Shown here piece after piece: positions 5,849-12,868 of a stretch of 13,447 nt of DNA (position 1 is the first letter of the stretch; every line of letters begins with the position of its first letter). The translations under genes were made by a program, and so were the position numbers. The stretch is taken from the NCBI GenBank assembly GCA_041595355.1, contig JBFHKO010000052.1, forward strand, positions 1 through 13,447, read 5' to 3'. The stretch comes from JBFHKO01 sp041595355 (lineage in GTDB: Bacteria > Pseudomonadota > Gammaproteobacteria > Enterobacterales > Aeromonadaceae). Under the pieces are notes generated by a model, which ran no database searches, was not told the DNA's origin, and saw nothing but the letters and a program-made list of their open reading frames with translations.

Positions 5849-6178
5849 ATGCTTGAATTTGATGGAAAACAGATCGAAACCGACGCCCAGGGCTACCTGA
5901 AGCGACTCGAAGACTGGAGCGAACCGCTGGCCGAACAGCTGGCGGCCGAAGAGGCCATCACCCTCACCGAGGCCCACTGGGAGGTGGTGCGCTTCGTGCG
6001 CGCCTTCTATCAGGAATACAAGACCTCTCCGGCCATTCGCGCGCTGGTCAAGGCGATGGAGCAGCAATATGGCCCGGAGAAGGGCAGCAGCCGCTACCTC
6101 TACCGGTTGTTTCCCAAGGGCCCGGCCAAGCAGGCCACCAAGATTGCCGGGCTGCCCAAACCCGTGCGCTGCATCTAG
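5849..6178 (+). CDS. tusE: TusE, sulfur-relay protein for tRNA 2-thiouridine synthesis
   Basis: A 109-residue cytoplasmic protein of the DsrC/TusE family, the same length as E. coli TusE. It accepts persulfide sulfur from the TusBCD complex and passes it to MnmA, which makes 2-thiouridine at the wobble base of Lys, Glu and Gln tRNAs. Diagnostic sequence includes EAHWEVVRFVRAFYQEY and the C-terminal block SRYLYRLFPKGPAKQATK. The chain ends in RCI, so the essential penultimate cysteine (Cys108) is present. The second cysteine found in dissimilatory DsrC is absent, which favours TusE. The ATG at 5849 has AGGAG ten bases upstream; an upstream ATG at 5810 has no ribosome-binding site and would add a non-homologous leader. 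It is convergent with the methyltransferase gene 21 bp away, and I see no clear terminator between them. Confidence 0.96.
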   Translation: MLEFDGKQIETDAQGYLKRLEDWSEPLAEQLAAEEAITLTEAHWEVVRFVRAFYQEYKTSPAIRALVKAMEQQYGPEKGSSRYLYRLFPKGPAKQATKIAGLPKPVRCI

Positions 6179-6199
6179 CCATACGGCTGTCGTCCCGCC

Positions 6200-6619
6200 T
6201 CACCAGAGGAACGGGATCAGGGCGCGGGTTGCCTGCCGATAAGACGCATAGTCGGGATAACGCAGCAACAGCAGCCGCTCTTCGGCGCGGGCTTTGAGAC
6301 CCAGGACCAGCAACAGCGCCATCCAGCCCAGCCACTTCCAGAGCGTACCGTAGTAGAGGCAGGCCGCCAGGGCCAGCAGCAGCACGGCGGCATACATGGG
6401 ATGGCGGATCCAGCGATAGGGGCCACGGGTGACCAGATGACCGCGCGGATGTGGCCGAGGATGAATATTGAAATTACCGGGCGGGTTGAACCAGAGCGTC
6501 CACAAGGATAAGCACAGACTGGCCAGCAGCAGGAGCATGATCGGCACGCTGAACTCGCCAGGCTCACAAGGCCACAGCAGCAGCGACAACAGGGAAAATT
6601 GCAGAATGACCCAGCGCAT
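6200..6619 (-). CDS. Small membrane methyltransferase, isoprenylcysteine carboxyl methyltransferase-like family
   Basis: A 139-residue membrane protein of the ICMT/PEMT-type family. Bacterial members are widespread, but their substrates are mostly unknown, since bacteria lack the eukaryotic prenylated-CaaX substrate. The visible family core is GPYRWIRHPMYAAVLL around residues 66–81 and EERLLLLRYPDYASYR at 113–128. The RHPMY and EE…YxxY elements form the S-adenosylmethionine-binding site in this fold. Three to four hydrophobic helices occupy about residues 5–17, 27–43, 76–92 and 94–109. The ATG at 6619 has only a weak purine-rich stretch (GCGAG) upstream. A −10-like TAGAAT lies about 30 bp before it without a clear −35, so it may be read through from the tRNA-Gly–tRNA-Cys operon 66 bp upstream. 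Confidence 0.82.
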   Translation of the reverse strand: MRWVILQFSLLSLLLWPCEPGEFSVPIMLLLLASLCLSLWTLWFNPPGNFNIHPRPHPRGHLVTRGPYRWIRHPMYAAVLLLALAACLYYGTLWKWLGWMALLLVLGLKARAEERLLLLRYPDYASYRQATRALIPFLW

Positions 6620-6661
6620 GAGCAGTAACTCGCAGGCGAATCGATTCTAGAGGGTGGACGA

Positions 6662-6679
6662 TTGACCGGATGCGGTCAA
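6662..6679 (-). other. Short hairpin after tRNA-Cys
   Basis: TTGACCG and its complement with a 4-nt loop form a 7-bp stem that starts 6 bp past the tRNA-Cys CCA end. No U-run follows on the minus strand. It could be a processing or weak termination signal, and it leaves room for read-through into the methyltransferase gene. Confidence 0.4.
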
Positions 6680-6685
6680 GAAAGA

Positions 6686-6759
6686 TGGAGGCGCGTTCCG
6701 GAGTCGAACCGGACTACGCGGATTTGCAATCCGCTGCATAACCGCTTTGCTAACGCGCC
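6686..6759 (-). tRNA. cysT: tRNA-Cys (anticodon GCA)
   Basis: 74 nt with an encoded CCA. The acceptor stem GGCGCGT pairs with ACGCGCC and the discriminator is U, the known identity element for cysteine. The anticodon GCA is at 6725–6727 and the T-loop contains GGTTCGACTCC. It is the second tRNA of the operon, 17 nt after tRNA-Gly. Confidence 0.97.
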
Positions 6760-6776
6760 GCACTGGTGTTTTACAT

Positions 6777-6852
<76 letters not shown>

Positions 6853-6883
6853 TTGGTGTTGCCTGTGTCTTGATGACGGGCGC

Positions 6884-6912
6884 ATTATACGAAGAGTTGT
6901 GCCCGGCACCAA
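6884..6912 (-). promoter_or_regulatory. Promoter of the tRNA-Gly–tRNA-Cys operon
   Basis: A perfect −10 element, TATAAT (6884–6889), is followed by a GC-rich discriminator (GCGCCCG), the pattern of growth-rate-controlled stable-RNA promoters. A modest −35, TTGGTG (6907–6912), lies exactly 17 bp upstream, with an A-rich stretch (GCAAAAAG) above it that may act as an UP element. Confidence 0.75.
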
Positions 6913-6983
6913 ACACTTTTTGCATCCCACAAATCAATCGCTCGGTAATTCAACAACCTGGGCATTGTTTGCCCTTATTCTTA

Positions 6984-7013
6984 TGACTGAGGCGCCGTCG
7001 GGCGCCTCAGTCA
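6984..7013 (-). terminator. Strong stem-loop downstream of topA
   Basis: A perfect 13-bp stem (TGACTGAGGCGCC on the minus strand and its complement) with a 4-nt loop lies about 40 bp after the topA stop. The stability suggests a transcript end, but the minus-strand sequence after it is ATAAGAATAAGG rather than a U-run. Termination may therefore be Rho-assisted, or the hairpin may only protect the mRNA 3' end. A smaller hairpin (CCGGC-GTCA-GCCGG) sits at 7031–7044. Confidence 0.6.
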
Positions 7014-7050
7014 GGTTCAACCGCTTCGGCCCGGCGTCAGCCGGAGCGTC

Positions 7051-9675
7051 TCATTTCTTGCTTTTGTCGCTGACCACCCAGTCACCGTCGACGTAATGGG
7101 CGCTCCAGCCGGTGGCCTTGCCCTCCACTTCGGTCATGACGTACTGCTCCTTGGTCTTGCGGCTGAAACGCACCACCGCCGGATGCCCCTGGGGGTCGGC
7201 CGGCGGGGCCTCGGCCAGATAACGATGCTTGGGTGCCAGCCGCTCCTTGAAGCGCTGCAGCTCGGCCACCAGCGGCGCCCGGGTCTCCCGCGATTTGGGG
7301 AAGTTGCTGGCAGCCAGGAACAGACCGGCAGCCCCGTCGCGCAATACGAAATGGGCATCGGACTGGCTGCACTTGAGCTCGGGCAATGGCACCGGATCCT
7401 CCTTGGGCGGCGCCACCTCGCCGTTTCGCAGTATCTTGCGGGTGTTCTTGCACTGCTCATTGGTACAGGCCATAAACTTGCCGAAACGGCCGGTCTTGAG
7501 CTGCATCAGGGCACCGCAGCGCTCACAGTCGATGACCGGACCATCATAGCCCTTGAGACGGAAGCGCCCCTGCTCCACCAGGTAGCCATCGCAATCGGGA
7601 TTGTTGCCACAGACATGCAGCTTGCGCGTCTCGTCGATGACATAGGCGTCCATGGCGGTACCGCACTTGGGACAGCGACGCATGGCGCGCAGGGCATCCA
7701 CCTCGCCCTCTTCGGAGTCCGCGGCAATGTATTCGTCGCCATGTACCAGATTGATGGTTTTCTTGCAGCGCTCCTTGGGCGGCAGCGCATAGCCGGAGCA
7801 GCCGAGGAAGACCCCGGTACTGGCGGTACGGATCCCCATCTTGCGACCGCAATCCGGACAGTCGATGTCAGTCAGTATCATCTGATTGCTGCGCATGCCC
7901 CCCTCAGAGGCATCCGAGGCGGCCTTGTGCAGGGTCTCGCGAAACTCGGCATAGAAGCTGTCCAGCTGATGCTTCCAGTCCAGCTTGCCCTGGGCGATGA
8001 CGTCCAGGGCGTTTTCCATCTGGGCGGTGAAATCGAAGCTCATCAACTCGCTGAAGCTCTCGACCAACCGCTCGGTGACGATCTCGCCCATCTTGGCCGC
8101 GTAGAAACGGCGATTTTCCACCGTCACATAACCGCGATCCTGGATGGTGGAGATGATGGAGGCATAGGTGGAGGGGCGACCGATGCCACGCTTTTCCAGC
8201 TCGCGAACCAGCGCCGCCTCGGTGAAGCGAGCCGGCGGCTTGGTAAAGTGCTGGCGGGGATCCAGAGCCTGCAGGCTCAGGATCTCGCCGACTTGCAGCG
8301 CCGGCAGCTGGATATCCTCGCCCTTGCGCCCCATGGGCGGCAGTGCCCGGGTCCAGCCGGCAAAGCGCAGTATGCGTCCCTTGGCTTTGAGCTCATAGTC
8401 GGCGGCACCGACGGTCAGGGTACTGGAGTCGTACTTGGCCGGCGGCATCTGACAGGCAACAAACTGACGCCAGATGAGTTCGTAAAGACGAACGGCATCG
8501 GGGTCCACCCCCTCCAGCTGCTCGGCCAGCAGCGCCACATTGGTCGGCCGGATGGCCTCGTGGGCCTCCTGGGCATTGGCCTTGGCGCCGTAGCGCAGCG
8601 CCTCTGCCGGCAAATAGTCGGCACCGAACTGCGTCAGGATATAGTCGCGTACCGTGTCCAGCGCTTCCTGACTCAGGTTGGTGGAGTCGGTTCGCATGTA
8701 GGTAATATGACCCGCCTCATAGAGACGCTGGGCCAACGTCATGGTCTTCTTGACCCCGAAACCGAGGCGGGTGCTGGCCGCCTGTTGCAAGGTGGAGGTG
8801 ATGAACGGCGCCGATGGCTTGCTGCTGGTCGGCTTGTCTTCACGGCTGAGCACCTGATAGCGTGCCGGCTGCAGGCGATCACAGGCCTCCTTGGCCTGGG
8901 CCTCGGTGACCGGTTTGAAAGGCTTGCCCTGGTAGCCGGTCACCTCCATGCGCAGCGACGTGGCCGCCGTGCCCAGCAGATCGGCATGGATATCCCAATA
9001 CTCCTCGGGGACAAAGGCCTTGATCTCGCGCTCCTTCTCCACCACAAGGCGCACGGCCACTGACTGCACCCGCCCCGCGGACAGGCCTCGCGCCAGTTTT
9101 TTCCACAGCAGTGGCGATACCATGTAGCCCACCACCCGATCCAGGAACCGGCGAGCCTGCTGGGCATTGACCCGGTCGATGTTGAGATCGCCCGGCTGGC
9201 TGAAGGCCTCCTGAATGGCCGTCTTGGTTATTTCGTTGAACACCACGCGCTTGAAGCGGCTATCGTCGCCGCCGATAAGTTCCCGCAGGTGCCAGGCGAT
9301 GGCCTCCCCCTCGCGGTCCAAGTCGGTTGCCAGATAGATGGTGTCGGCCTTGGCTGCCAGCGCCTTGAGCTCGTTGACCACCTTCTCCTTGCCCGGCAAC
9401 ACCTGGTAATCGGCTTGCCAGCCATGCTCGGGATCGATGCCCATGCGTTTGACCAGGGCGCGGTAGTCACGCTCGGCTTTCTCCTCCTCGGTCATCGCCT
9501 TGGCGCTCTTGCGCACGGCAGGTGTCTTGACGTCCTTGTCGGTGGTGGCCGAGCCGCTGGTGGGCAGGTCGCGAACATGACCCACACTGGACTTCACCAC
9601 GAAGTCCTTGCCCAGATACTTGTTGATGGTCTTGGCCTTGGCCGGCGACTCAACAATAACCAGAGATTTGCCCAT
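7051..9675 (-). CDS. topA: DNA topoisomerase I (type IA)
   Basis: An 874-residue enzyme that relaxes negative supercoils by single-strand passage, balancing gyrase. The Toprim domain at the N-terminus has Glu9 and the ATDLDREGE motif with Asp118, Asp120 and Glu122, which bind magnesium. The active-site tyrosine is Tyr326 in HITYMRTDSTN, seven residues later than E. coli Tyr319. The CAP/strand-binding region carries NAQQARRFLDR and LSAGRVQSVAVRL. The C-terminal part holds three four-cysteine zinc ribbons, beginning CPDCGRKMG, CPKCGTAMD and CERCGALMQ, followed by ribbon-like repeats ending in KATGWSAHYVDG. The ATG at 9675 is chosen because MGKSLVIVESPAKAKT is the universal N-terminus. The nearest Shine–Dalgarno-like AAGGA is unusually far, about 14 bases upstream. 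Codon use matches its neighbours. Confidence 0.98.
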   Translation of the reverse strand: MGKSLVIVESPAKAKTINKYLGKDFVVKSSVGHVRDLPTSGSATTDKDVKTPAVRKSAKAMTEEEKAERDYRALVKRMGIDPEHGWQADYQVLPGKEKVVNELKALAAKADTIYLATDLDREGEAIAWHLRELIGGDDSRFKRVVFNEITKTAIQEAFSQPGDLNIDRVNAQQARRFLDRVVGYMVSPLLWKKLARGLSAGRVQSVAVRLVVEKEREIKAFVPEEYWDIHADLLGTAATSLRMEVTGYQGKPFKPVTEAQAKEACDRLQPARYQVLSREDKPTSSKPSAPFITSTLQQAASTRLGFGVKKTMTLAQRLYEAGHITYMRTDSTNLSQEALDTVRDYILTQFGADYLPAEALRYGAKANAQEAHEAIRPTNVALLAEQLEGVDPDAVRLYELIWRQFVACQMPPAKYDSSTLTVGAADYELKAKGRILRFAGWTRALPPMGRKGEDIQLPALQVGEILSLQALDPRQHFTKPPARFTEAALVRELEKRGIGRPSTYASIISTIQDRGYVTVENRRFYAAKMGEIVTERLVESFSELMSFDFTAQMENALDVIAQGKLDWKHQLDSFYAEFRETLHKAASDASEGGMRSNQMILTDIDCPDCGRKMGIRTASTGVFLGCSGYALPPKERCKKTINLVHGDEYIAADSEEGEVDALRAMRRCPKCGTAMDAYVIDETRKLHVCGNNPDCDGYLVEQGRFRLKGYDGPVIDCERCGALMQLKTGRFGKFMACTNEQCKNTRKILRNGEVAPPKEDPVPLPELKCSQSDAHFVLRDGAAGLFLAASNFPKSRETRAPLVAELQRFKERLAPKHRYLAEAPPADPQGHPAVVRFSRKTKEQYVMTEVEGKATGWSAHYVDGDWVVSDKSKK

Positions 9676-9899
9676 AGGTGCTAATGGTGTCCTTGTTATC
9701 TCGTGTCCCGTACCCGACTGGCACGGATCCAACTCACTATCGATGCCGTGGCGGGAGGCCGGAGGCTATTTACTAAAATGAAAGCCCACCGGCCGAGAAT
9801 CAACTTTTTTCTCTCTCTGACGGATCGAATGCGGCGTTTTGCGCCATGGGTCGCAGACTGCCGGCAACGAAGTGTTCATTACGCCACCAGCCATCCGCG
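9676..9899 (-). other. Intergenic region between sohB and topA
   Basis: About 220 bp with no convincing ORF. It should hold the topA promoter(s) and the sohB 3' end. I see a 14-base T/C-rich tract at 9806–9819 and a small GGCG/CGCC hairpin near 9833–9845, but no strong −35/−10 pair. The small gene yciN, which lies here in E. coli, is not present. Confidence 0.4.
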
Positions 9900-10928
9900 T
9901 TAGCCGAGAAAGGGCGTTCGCACGGCCTGCCAGAGGCGCCAGAAGGTGCCTTCAATGGCCTGCGAGGTCAAGTGGGCCAGCCGCTCGGCCATGGGTTTGT
10001 GCAGCTGATAGGTCAGCTTGACGACTTGCTGCTCGGGATAGCGACTCAGCAGATAGTCATCGCTGGTCTGCAGCACATCCACCAGCCCCAAGGCCTTGGC
10101 CTCATGAGCCAGCCAATGCTCCCCGGTGGCCACCCGGCCCATATCCAGTGCCGGCCGATGTTCGGCGATGAACTGTTTGAACTGCTGATGCACCGACTCC
10201 AGCTCCAGCTGAAACTTCTTGCGCGCCTTGTCGTCATTCTCGCCGAACAACGTCAGGGTACGCTTGAACTCACCGGCCGTGTGCTGTTCGAAGTCGATGT
10301 CATGCTTTTTGAGCAGCCGGTGGAAGTTGGGCAATTGCGCCACCACACCGATGGAACCCACCACGGCAAAGGGGGCGGCCACGATCTGCTGCGCCACGCA
10401 GGCCATCATGTAGCCGCCACTGGCCGCCACCTTGTCGATGGCCACGGTCAGGGTCAGCCCCCGCGTCCGGATGCGGGCCAGCTGAGAGGCGCCCAGGCCA
10501 TAGCCATGCACCACGCCGCCCCCGGACTCCAGTCGGACCAGCACTTCATCCTCATCACGGGCGATGGCCAGAATGGCGGTCACCTCCTCGCGCAAGGATG
10601 CCACCTCCTTGGCCTCCAGCCCCCCCTTGAAATCGATGACGAACAGCCGGGCGCCCTTGGCAGACGTCACCACCGGCACCGACTCGGGCTCCCGTTTTAA
10701 CCGTTGATACCAGGCCTTTTTCGGCGCTGTGGGCTGAAACAGGGTATTGAGCTGGCTCTGGGTCTGACGAAATTCGGCCGACAGGTCGGTGACCAGCAAC
10801 TGCCCCTTGCGCGGTTTCTGCTTTTGCCTGGCGATCACCAGCAGCAAAACGAGCAGGCCGCCGACGATTGCCAGCAACAGGCTGAAGCTCTTGGCCATGA
10901 ACAGCCCATATTGATACAAAAATTCCAC
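9900..10928 (-). CDS. sohB: SohB, inner-membrane S49-family serine peptidase
   Basis: A 342-residue membrane-anchored peptidase related to signal-peptide peptidase SppA and close to E. coli SohB, a multicopy suppressor of loss of DegP. It has an N-terminal transmembrane helix at about residues 13–33 followed by a basic stretch and a coiled linker. The S49 domain spans about 95–300. The catalytic dyad is Ser170 in VAASGGYMMA and Lys222 in GEFKRTLTL, 52 residues apart as in E. coli SohB. VVGSIGVVAQ and TGEHWLAHEA are further family signatures. The start is GTG at 10928, because AGGAG lies seven bases before it and the product then aligns with E. coli MELLSEYGLF. An upstream ATG gives a leader without homology. 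One oddity: LESGGG replaces the usual LESPGG near residue 136. A good promoter lies just upstream. It is divergent from yciK. Confidence 0.95.
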   Translation of the reverse strand: MEFLYQYGLFMAKSFSLLLAIVGGLLVLLLVIARQKQKPRKGQLLVTDLSAEFRQTQSQLNTLFQPTAPKKAWYQRLKREPESVPVVTSAKGARLFVIDFKGGLEAKEVASLREEVTAILAIARDEDEVLVRLESGGGVVHGYGLGASQLARIRTRGLTLTVAIDKVAASGGYMMACVAQQIVAAPFAVVGSIGVVAQLPNFHRLLKKHDIDFEQHTAGEFKRTLTLFGENDDKARKKFQLELESVHQQFKQFIAEHRPALDMGRVATGEHWLAHEAKALGLVDVLQTSDDYLLSRYPEQQVVKLTYQLHKPMAERLAHLTSQAIEGTFWRLWQAVRTPFLG

Positions 10929-10959
10929 GTTGTTGCTCCTGGGTCGCAGACAAAACCCG

Positions 10960-10988
10960 ATTCTACGAAGTTGCACCGCGACAAGCAA
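10960..10988 (-). promoter_or_regulatory. Promoter of sohB
   Basis: TTGCTT (10983–10988) and TAGAAT (10960–10965) are separated by exactly 17 bp. Transcription would start about 25 bp before the GTG start codon of sohB, leaving room for its AGGAG site. Confidence 0.65.
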
Positions 10989-11000
10989 AAATCTCCTGCC

Positions 11001-11012
11001 CCCTGGCCAGGG
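11001..11012. repeat. 12-bp palindrome between sohB and yciK
   Basis: A perfect palindrome, CCCTGGCCAGGG, lies in the divergent intergenic region, about 13 bp upstream of the sohB −35 element. It could be an operator shared by the two genes. GC-rich palindromes of this size also occur by chance in this genome, so the call is tentative. Confidence 0.25.
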
Positions 11013-11062
11013 TCGGGGGCTTGTGGCTACACTGGCCCCACCGCCACCCGGGAAGCCAGAGC

Positions 11063-11833
11063 ATGTCATTCAATCTCCAGACCTATCAACCGCATGCCAA
11101 CCTGTTGCAGGGCCAGATTATTCTCGTCACCGGCGCCGGCGACGGCATCGGCCGTCAGGCTGCCCTCAGCTATGCATCCCATGGCGCGACCCTGATACTG
11201 CTCGGCCGTACCCGCAGCAAGCTGGAAGCGGTGTATGATCAGATCCAGGCCCTGGGTGGCGCCACCCCCGCCATAGTGGTGCTGGATCTGCTACGCGCCG
11301 ATAACGGAGACTACCGGGGGCTGGCACTCAGCCTGCGCCAGCAATTCGGACGCCTGGACGGACTGCTGCTCAACGCCGGCCTGCTTGGCAGCCTCTCCCC
11401 CATCGAACATGTCGACATGAGCGAGTTTCACCAGGTGATGCAGGTCAATGTCACCGCCTCGCTGCAGTTGCTGCAGAATCTGTTGCCACTGCTGCGCCAG
11501 AGCGCGGCGGCCTCGGTGATCCTCACCTCCTCCAGCGTCGGCAAACGGGGCCGCGCCTACTGGGGCAGCTACGCCCTCTCCAAGTTCGCCACCGAAGGGC
11601 TGATGCAGGTGCTGGCGGATGAGCTGGCCAATACCACCATTCGCGTCAACTGCCTGAACCCGGGCGCCACCCGCACTCGCATGCGGGCCCAGGCCTACCC
11701 GGGCGAGGATCCTCAAACCCTCAAGACGCCGGCACAGCTGATGCCGCTCTACCTCTACCTGATGGGAGCGGACAGCCTGCATGTCCATGGCCAGAGCCTG
11801 GATGCCCAGCCCAGGGTCTCCGCCCCCGCCTGA
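11063..11833 (+). CDS. yciK: YciK, short-chain dehydrogenase/reductase
   Basis: A 256-residue cytoplasmic oxidoreductase of the classical SDR family, close to E. coli YciK (252 residues). The natural substrate is not established. The cofactor-binding Rossmann motif TGAGDGIG is at residues 23–30, NAG at 104–106 and the catalytic Ser157, Tyr170 and Lys174 in TSSSVGKRG…YALSKFATEG. GRTRSK after the second strand suggests preference for NADP(H). NPGATRTRMRAQAYPGEDPQ and the MPLYLYLMG segment are typical of YciK. The ATG at 11063 is chosen for length and homology, with a weak GGAAG 8–12 bases upstream; the frame is open further left but without homology. A TACACT −10-like element lies about 30 bp upstream. 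It is divergent from sohB, which it also neighbours in E. coli. Confidence 0.95.
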   Translation: MSFNLQTYQPHANLLQGQIILVTGAGDGIGRQAALSYASHGATLILLGRTRSKLEAVYDQIQALGGATPAIVVLDLLRADNGDYRGLALSLRQQFGRLDGLLLNAGLLGSLSPIEHVDMSEFHQVMQVNVTASLQLLQNLLPLLRQSAAASVILTSSSVGKRGRAYWGSYALSKFATEGLMQVLADELANTTIRVNCLNPGATRTRMRAQAYPGEDPQTLKTPAQLMPLYLYLMGADSLHVHGQSLDAQPRVSAPA

Positions 11834-11917
11834 GCTGGCGGCCGGTTTTTCATATAGAATTACCAAGTTGACGAAGGATCAGCGGCCTCTGCCGCCAGCA
11901 AGGGATACTGTACCGGC

Positions 11918-12868
11918 ATGTTCCGACCCAAGAGCACACTCGAGCAATGGCGTATCTTCCAGGCCGTGGTGGAATATGGCGGCTATGCCCAGGCGGCAGA
12001 GCAGCTGAACAAGAGCCAATCCTCCCTCAACCACGCGGTGGCCAAGCTGCAGCAAACCCTGGGGGTGGCGCTGCTGGAGGTGCGCGGGCGCAAGGCGTTT
12101 CTGACCGAAGCCGGAGAGGTGTTCCTGCGCCGTGCCAAGCAGCTGACCCAGCAGATGGAGGAGCTGGAGTTGCTGGCCCACAACATCCATCAGGGCTGGG
12201 AGGCGGAAGTAAAGCTGGCCATCGAGCTGGTACACCCGCGCCCCGTCCTCAACCGGGCGCTGCAACTCTTCTACCCCAAGTCACGGGGCACCCAGCTGTT
12301 ACTGCTGGATACGGTGCTGACCGGATCCGTCGAGGCCATCACCGAGCAGCAGGCCGATCTGGTGATCACCGGCAGCCTGCCCAAGGGCTATATCGGCGAG
12401 CCCCTGGCCGAGATCAGTCTGGTCGCCGTCTGCCATCCCCAGCATCCCCTGGCTCGGGCCGGCTCACTCCTCGGCCAGCACGATCTCAGTCACCATCTGC
12501 AAATCGTCATCAAGGACAGTGGCAAGCGCCCCCAGGAAGTGAGCGGCTGGCTGAAAGCCGATCAGCGCTGGACGGTAAACAACTTTCATGAAGCCATCGG
12601 CATCCTGCTCTCGGGGCTGGGCTTCGGCTGGGTGCCCCTGCACCTCATCGAGCCGCTGCTGGCCCAGGGGCGGCTGCAACGTCTGAGGTTGCAGGAAAGC
12701 AGCGAGCGCAAATTCTTCACCCACCTGGTCGTCCCCAATCTGGAGCAGCTGGGCCCCAGCGCCACCCTGCTGATGGAGTGCTTGCGCCAGAGCCATGCAC
12801 CGACCGCTTCCGAAACCGCCACCCCGGACTCAGGCATTGCGCACCCGGCTGCCCACCCCCAGCGCTAA
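11918..12868 (+). CDS. LysR-type transcriptional regulator
   Basis: A 316-residue regulator. The N-terminal winged helix-turn-helix (residues about 8–66) shows the LysR pattern: FQAVVEYGGYAQAAEQLNKSQSSLNHAVAKL, here given in two parts as FQAVVEYGGYAQAAEQL and NKSQSSLNHAVAKL, followed by LGVALLEVRGRKAFLTEAGE. A linker helix at 67–90 leads to a substrate-binding domain with QADLVITGSLP, VCHPQHPLA and GILLSGLGFGWVPLHLI, which includes the usual GxGxGWxP-like C-terminal signature. The ligand is unknown. The ATG at 11918 has AAGGGA 12 bases upstream, rather far. TATAGAAT at 11853–11860 and TTGACG at 11868–11873 lie in the 84-bp gap after yciK but do not make a correctly ordered pair. The Pro/Ala/Thr-rich C-terminal tail beyond about residue 290 looks unstructured and runs over the 3' end of the convergent exporter gene. 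Confidence 0.93.
   Translation: MFRPKSTLEQWRIFQAVVEYGGYAQAAEQLNKSQSSLNHAVAKLQQTLGVALLEVRGRKAFLTEAGEVFLRRAKQLTQQMEELELLAHNIHQGWEAEVKLAIELVHPRPVLNRALQLFYPKSRGTQLLLLDTVLTGSVEAITEQQADLVITGSLPKGYIGEPLAEISLVAVCHPQHPLARAGSLLGQHDLSHHLQIVIKDSGKRPQEVSGWLKADQRWTVNNFHEAIGILLSGLGFGWVPLHLIEPLLAQGRLQRLRLQESSERKFFTHLVVPNLEQLGPSATLLMECLRQSHAPTASETATPDSGIAHPAAHPQR

Noticed and set aside
6662..6679. Intrinsic terminator after tRNA-Cys
   Set aside because: The stem is only 7 bp and there is no U-run, so it is listed as a hairpin and not as a terminator.
7096..9063. 655-codon open frame antisense to topA
   Set aside because: It is a shadow of topA in high-GC DNA. No domains or ribosome-binding site, and topA is unambiguous.
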